Source of the DNA: JALHTV01 sp049510055
GTDB lineage: Bacteria; Planctomycetota; Phycisphaerae; SM23-33
Reading direction: 5' to 3'
NCBI GenBank assembly: GCA_049510055.1
Contig: JBEKZI010000005.1
Coordinates: 1-52,515, forward strand
DNA length: 52,515 bases
In this document: positions 50,749 to 52,515 of the stretch, one piece after another
Layout of the letters: each line of letters opens with the position of its first letter
How positions within the stretch are numbered: position 1 is the first letter of the stretch
Made by a program: the position numbers and the translations under genes
Notes under the pieces: generated by a model
What the model was told of the DNA's origin: nothing
Databases searched by the model: none
What the model saw: only the letters and a program-made list of their open reading frames with translations

Positions 50749-51540
50749 CTACTGTCGCGTGCTGCTCGCGGGAGGATTAACAGCATCACTAACCCCCAGC
50801 AAGAGAGCTTGAGCGATTCCCAGAACAGTATTAGCGTGCTTTACCATATCCCCTTGCCGCCGAAGGTTTCGCTTTCGCTGTCTACCACTCAGATTCATGT
50901 CAAGGTCGTGGATTATCTCGTTACGGACTTTGAAAATTGGATCGACTTCGCGTCTAGTTATGTTGCAGGCCTCTGGCTCCAATCCCAAGGCTTTGGTCGT
51001 GCGAATAAGTTCCTCGGTTGCCTGAAGGCTGCCCGCTGTCAAATCATCAATATACTCCTCAATCACTTGCTTCTGTTGCGACTCTGCTGCAAGGACGCGC
51101 GCAAGGAGTCCCACTCGTTCGTTAGCGACGCGGCCAACTCCTTCGAGCACTATCCTCCGCTGAACAAAAACTTCGAGTTCTTTCTTTGCGACACGCACAC
51201 GTTTAATGACCTCTGGGAGTACATCCCGAACAAGCTGCTTTGCCATAGCATCAAGACCTGCTATTGCCATGACCAACATTGCCCGCAGAAGATCCTGCTC
51301 TTCATCTGTAGTCATACCACGCCTCGCACCCCGTAGACCCCGCTTTCTACGTGGGATACTACGTATCCATCGTGCAAGGTGGTACGCCTTGAGCATTGAG
51401 GAGGCGGATTCGTGCGCGTAAGCTAAAATCAGCTTCGACTTCGCGCATAGTCCAACATCGTTGACCCGGCTCAGATCAAGAGGCTCCAGGTTTACTAGCC
51501 TCCTCGGGGGGAGGGTTTGTAGCCTTAACCGCCTTGCCAT
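50749..51540 (-). CDS. HEPN-like protein, candidate RNase or toxin/defence protein
   Basis: 263-residue, mostly helical protein. LLRAMLVMAIAGLDAMAKQLV (about 84-104) and FKVRNEIIHDLDM (203-215) match HEPN-family features; the second contains the Rx4H nuclease motif R206...H211. HEPN proteins are often RNases in toxin-antitoxin or anti-phage systems. ATG 51540 follows AGGGG at 6 bases. GC content is lower than around it, and it lies next to a repeat-rich region and a tRNA gene, a usual place for acquired genes. No nucleotidyltransferase antitoxin partner is visible. Confidence 0.6.
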   Translation of the reverse strand: MARRLRLQTLPPRRLVNLEPLDLSRVNDVGLCAKSKLILAYAHESASSMLKAYHLARWIRSIPRRKRGLRGARRGMTTDEEQDLLRAMLVMAIAGLDAMAKQLVRDVLPEVIKRVRVAKKELEVFVQRRIVLEGVGRVANERVGLLARVLAAESQQKQVIEEYIDDLTAGSLQATEELIRTTKALGLEPEACNITRREVDPIFKVRNEIIHDLDMNLSGRQRKRNLRRQGDMVKHANTVLGIAQALLLGVSDAVNPPASSTRQ

Positions 51541-51633
51541 TTAACACCCCTTTGAACCAAAGAAATGAACAGGTTCAACCTGTAAGAAACATAGCACCAC
51601 TATCCAATTTTGAACAGTAGAAAGTAGAGCAGC

Positions 51634-51682
51634 CCTTCGACTCCCCTTCGACTCACTCCGCTCGCTCAGGGTCGCTCAGGGC
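51634..51682. repeat. partly duplicated CCCTTCGACTC...CTCGCTCAGGG palindrome
   Basis: CCCTTCGACTC occurs twice in tandem and is followed by GCTCGCTCAGGG and a second GTCGCTCAGGG. The halves are nearly inverted copies (the GAGCGA/TCGCTC type), forming a nested palindrome. Confidence 0.55.
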
Positions 51683-51746
51683 CAGTAGACCGCAGGTGAG
51701 CGGCCAAGCCCCTCATGGTGACAAGCCAGGGTTGAGGTGTTGCCGT

Positions 51747-51786
51747 GCTCTTCTGTTCATCTGTTCTACTGCTCACCTGCTCTATG
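51747..51786. repeat. five degenerate 8-nt repeats
   Basis: Units in register: GCTCTTCT, GTTCATCT, GTTCTACT, GCTCACCT, GCTCTATG. Same style as the 8-mer array at 11466-11505. The last unit runs into the terminator of the tRNA gene. Confidence 0.65.
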
Positions 51787-51817
51787 AAAAATGCCCCCGT
51801 AGGGGGGCATTTTTCAT
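51784..51817. terminator. bidirectional intrinsic terminator next to the tRNA
   Basis: Perfect 15-bp stem ATGAAAAATGCCCCC (51784-51798) / GGGGGCATTTTTCAT (51803-51817) with a GTAG loop. Because both arms contain A5/T5, it would terminate transcription from either strand. It begins at the tRNA discriminator base. Confidence 0.8.
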
Positions 51818-51890
51818 GGGCCGTAGTAGACTTGAACTACTGACCTCCTGCGTGTCGAGCAGGCGCTCTAGCCAACTGAGCTAACGGCCC
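51817..51890 (-). tRNA. tRNA-Val (anticodon GAC) with C33
   Basis: Complete cloverleaf on the minus strand. The acceptor (GGGCCGT/ACGGCCC), D (GCTC/GAGC), anticodon (CCTGC/GCAGG) and T (AGTAG/CTACT) stems are all perfectly paired, with T-loop TTCAAGT and discriminator A. The anticodon loop reads TCGACAC: position 33 (51857 on the plus strand) is C where U is nearly universal, giving anticodon GAC. No CCA is encoded. A TTGACA promoter lies upstream and an intrinsic terminator follows. Confidence 0.9.
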
Positions 51891-51905
51891 GGAGGCACGC
51901 AAGTC

Positions 51906-51935
51906 ACTGTATGTTGCCCGCGGCGGGGGTGTCAA
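51906..51935 (-). promoter_or_regulatory. promoter of the tRNA gene
   Basis: On the minus strand a perfect TTGACA (51930-51935) is followed after 18 bases by TACAGT (51906-51911). The tRNA begins 15 bases downstream. Confidence 0.65.
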
Positions 51936-51942
51936 GGCAAAG

Positions 51943-51962
51943 CCTGCCCGCCGGTAGGCAAG
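51943..51962. repeat. dispersed palindrome CCTGCC...GGCAAG, copy 3
   Basis: CCTGCCCGCCGGTAGGCAAG, one base different in the right arm from the copy at 32000-32019. It lies just upstream of the tRNA promoter. Confidence 0.6.
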
Positions 51963-51992
51963 TTCCCCATGGGGCGCACCGGCGTCGTGTGC

Positions 51993-52016
51993 ATCCCCCG
52001 CCTTACGGCGGGGGCT
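51993..52016. repeat. REP-like palindrome, unit a
   Basis: CCCCCGCC-TTAC-GGCGGGGG with flanking AT/AG. It is an inverted copy of unit b at 52061-52084; the stems differ by paired changes. Confidence 0.65.
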
Positions 52017-52060
52017 TACCGGCAAGACCGTCCTTATCAGAAAGTCTGTCGCCACGATAA

Positions 52061-52084
52061 AGCCCCCTGCGTCAGCAGGGGGAT
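52061..52084. repeat. REP-like palindrome, unit b
   Basis: CCCCCTGC-GTCA-GCAGGGGG, preceded by AG and followed by AT, the same 24-base outline as unit a in the opposite orientation. Confidence 0.65.
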
Positions 52085-52146
52085 AATTCTTTCATCCATC
52101 CCCCTGGGCGAGTAAATCCCTCCTGCCTCCCCATGCCATCAGACCC

Positions 52147-52152
52147 TATAAT
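52147..52152 (+). promoter_or_regulatory. -10 element TATAAT directly before ribD
   Basis: A perfect TATAAT ends 7 bases before the ATG of ribD, so transcription would begin at or next to the start codon. No convincing -35 hexamer was seen at 16-18 bases. Confidence 0.5.
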
Positions 52153-52159
52153 GCGGGCC

Positions 52160-52515
52160 ATGGCGGCGGAAGATGAACGGTTCATGACGCTGGCGCTGGA
52201 GCTGGCCGAACGCGGCCGCGGGGCCGTGGAGCCCAACCCCATGGTGGGCGCGGTGCTGGCGCGCGACGGACGCGAGCTGGCCCGCGGCTGGCATCAGCGC
52301 TTCGGCGGCCCGCACGCGGAGATCGAGGCCTTTTCCGCCGCTGCCGCCGCCGAGGCCGGCGCCGAAAAAAACGTCCGCGGCGCGACGATGTACGTCACGC
52401 TGGAACCCTGCTGCCACCACGGCAAGACGCCGCCCTGCACCGATGCGTTGATCGCCACCGGCCTGAAGCGCGTCGTCGTCGCCATGCCGGACGTGGACGC
52501 TCGCGTCGCCGGGGG
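52160..52515 (+). CDS. ribD: riboflavin biosynthesis deaminase/reductase RibD (partial, cut by window end)
   Basis: The first 118 residues of RibD, running off the right edge. It starts MAAEDERFMTLALELAERG and has the deaminase zinc site: HAE (His52, Glu54) and PCCHHGKTPPC (Cys83, Cys92), with EPNPMVGAVL near 24-33. RibD deaminates and then reduces the pyrimidine intermediate of riboflavin synthesis. There is no Shine-Dalgarno; the ATG is 7 bases after a TATAAT, consistent with a leaderless mRNA. ribH is 15 kb away at 36621. Confidence 0.93.
   Translation, partial: MAAEDERFMTLALELAERGRGAVEPNPMVGAVLARDGRELARGWHQRFGGPHAEIEAFSAAAAAEAGAEKNVRGATMYVTLEPCCHHGKTPPCTDALIATGLKRVVVAMPDVDARVAG

Larger units (their letters stand above)
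51541..51816. other. repeat-rich intergenic region
   Basis: Contains a short 8-mer-like array on the minus strand (about 51612-51634), a TTCGACTC/GCTCAGGG-type direct repeat (51634-51682) and a five-unit 8-mer array (51747-51786), ending at the tRNA terminator. No gene is supported here. Confidence 0.6.

Noticed and set aside
52139..52485. Minus-strand frames at the right edge
   Set aside because: They are shadows of ribD, which reads on the plus strand with zinc-site motifs.

Overview
The window is a high-GC bacterial chromosome segment read from sequence alone. The gene content points to Planctomycetota, possibly a Phycisphaerae-like lineage: GYF_2-type (DUF4339) membrane proteins, DUF2752 and DUF4282 proteins, a response regulator with an N-terminal excisionase-type helix-turn-helix, a small FlgM, several B12-binding radical SAM proteins, and many small palindromic and 7-8 nt repeat arrays between genes. 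This is an inference and no taxonomic marker was searched. Most genes have clear Shine-Dalgarno sites and many are packed into operons with 1-8 bp overlaps.

Layout. 1-5230: two B12/radical SAM proteins, a cold-shock gene with promoter, long leader and terminator, and a lipoprotein-like alpha/beta hydrolase. 5323-10188: a phosphate-uptake operon pstS-pstC-pstA-pstB-pstB-phoU on the minus strand. Its two ATPases carry complementary lesions. 10316-11458: a PLP sugar aminotransferase. 11765-20860: an all-minus-strand block holding a membrane PAS/GAF histidine kinase, a single-domain receiver, a receiver-kinase, a NarL-type regulator, two stand-alone glycogen-binding domains, a phosphoketolase and a Cys/His-rich exported protein. 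It looks like an energy-limitation or low-oxygen response module. 21092-31867: a DedA protein followed by a 12-gene operon for an energy-converting group 4 [NiFe] hydrogenase. It carries homologues of all eleven core complex I subunits (A, B, C, D, H, I, J, K, L, M, N) plus a HycI-type protease. 32120-34692: a Gfo/Idh/MocA oxidoreductase and an S41-type peptidase. 34693-36551: a lower-GC stretch with poorly conserved genes. 36621-38569: ribH-nusB-ftsY. 38685-41132: GYF_2/DUF4282/DUF2752 membrane proteins. 41224-45949: a beta-propeller protein, a third radical SAM protein and mnmG. 46292-50700: flgM behind a structured leader, then a signalling trio (HTH-receiver, HDOD-kinase, receiver-GAF). 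50749-52515: a HEPN-like gene, a repeat-rich intergenic region, a tRNA-Val(GAC) with C33, and the start of ribD.

The most unusual signals are (1) the two tandem PstB proteins: one keeps Q-loop and switch His but has LSAEQ in place of LSGGQ, the other keeps LSGGQ but has Ala at the Q-loop and Asn at the switch His, which predicts an asymmetric heterodimeric importer ATPase; (2) a complete eleven-subunit complex-I-like complex that still has hydrogenase nickel ligands; (3) degenerate 7-mer and 8-mer arrays lying inside mnmG, inside the nusB tail and across a Shine-Dalgarno site; (4) structured leaders upstream of flgM and of the HTH-receiver gene.
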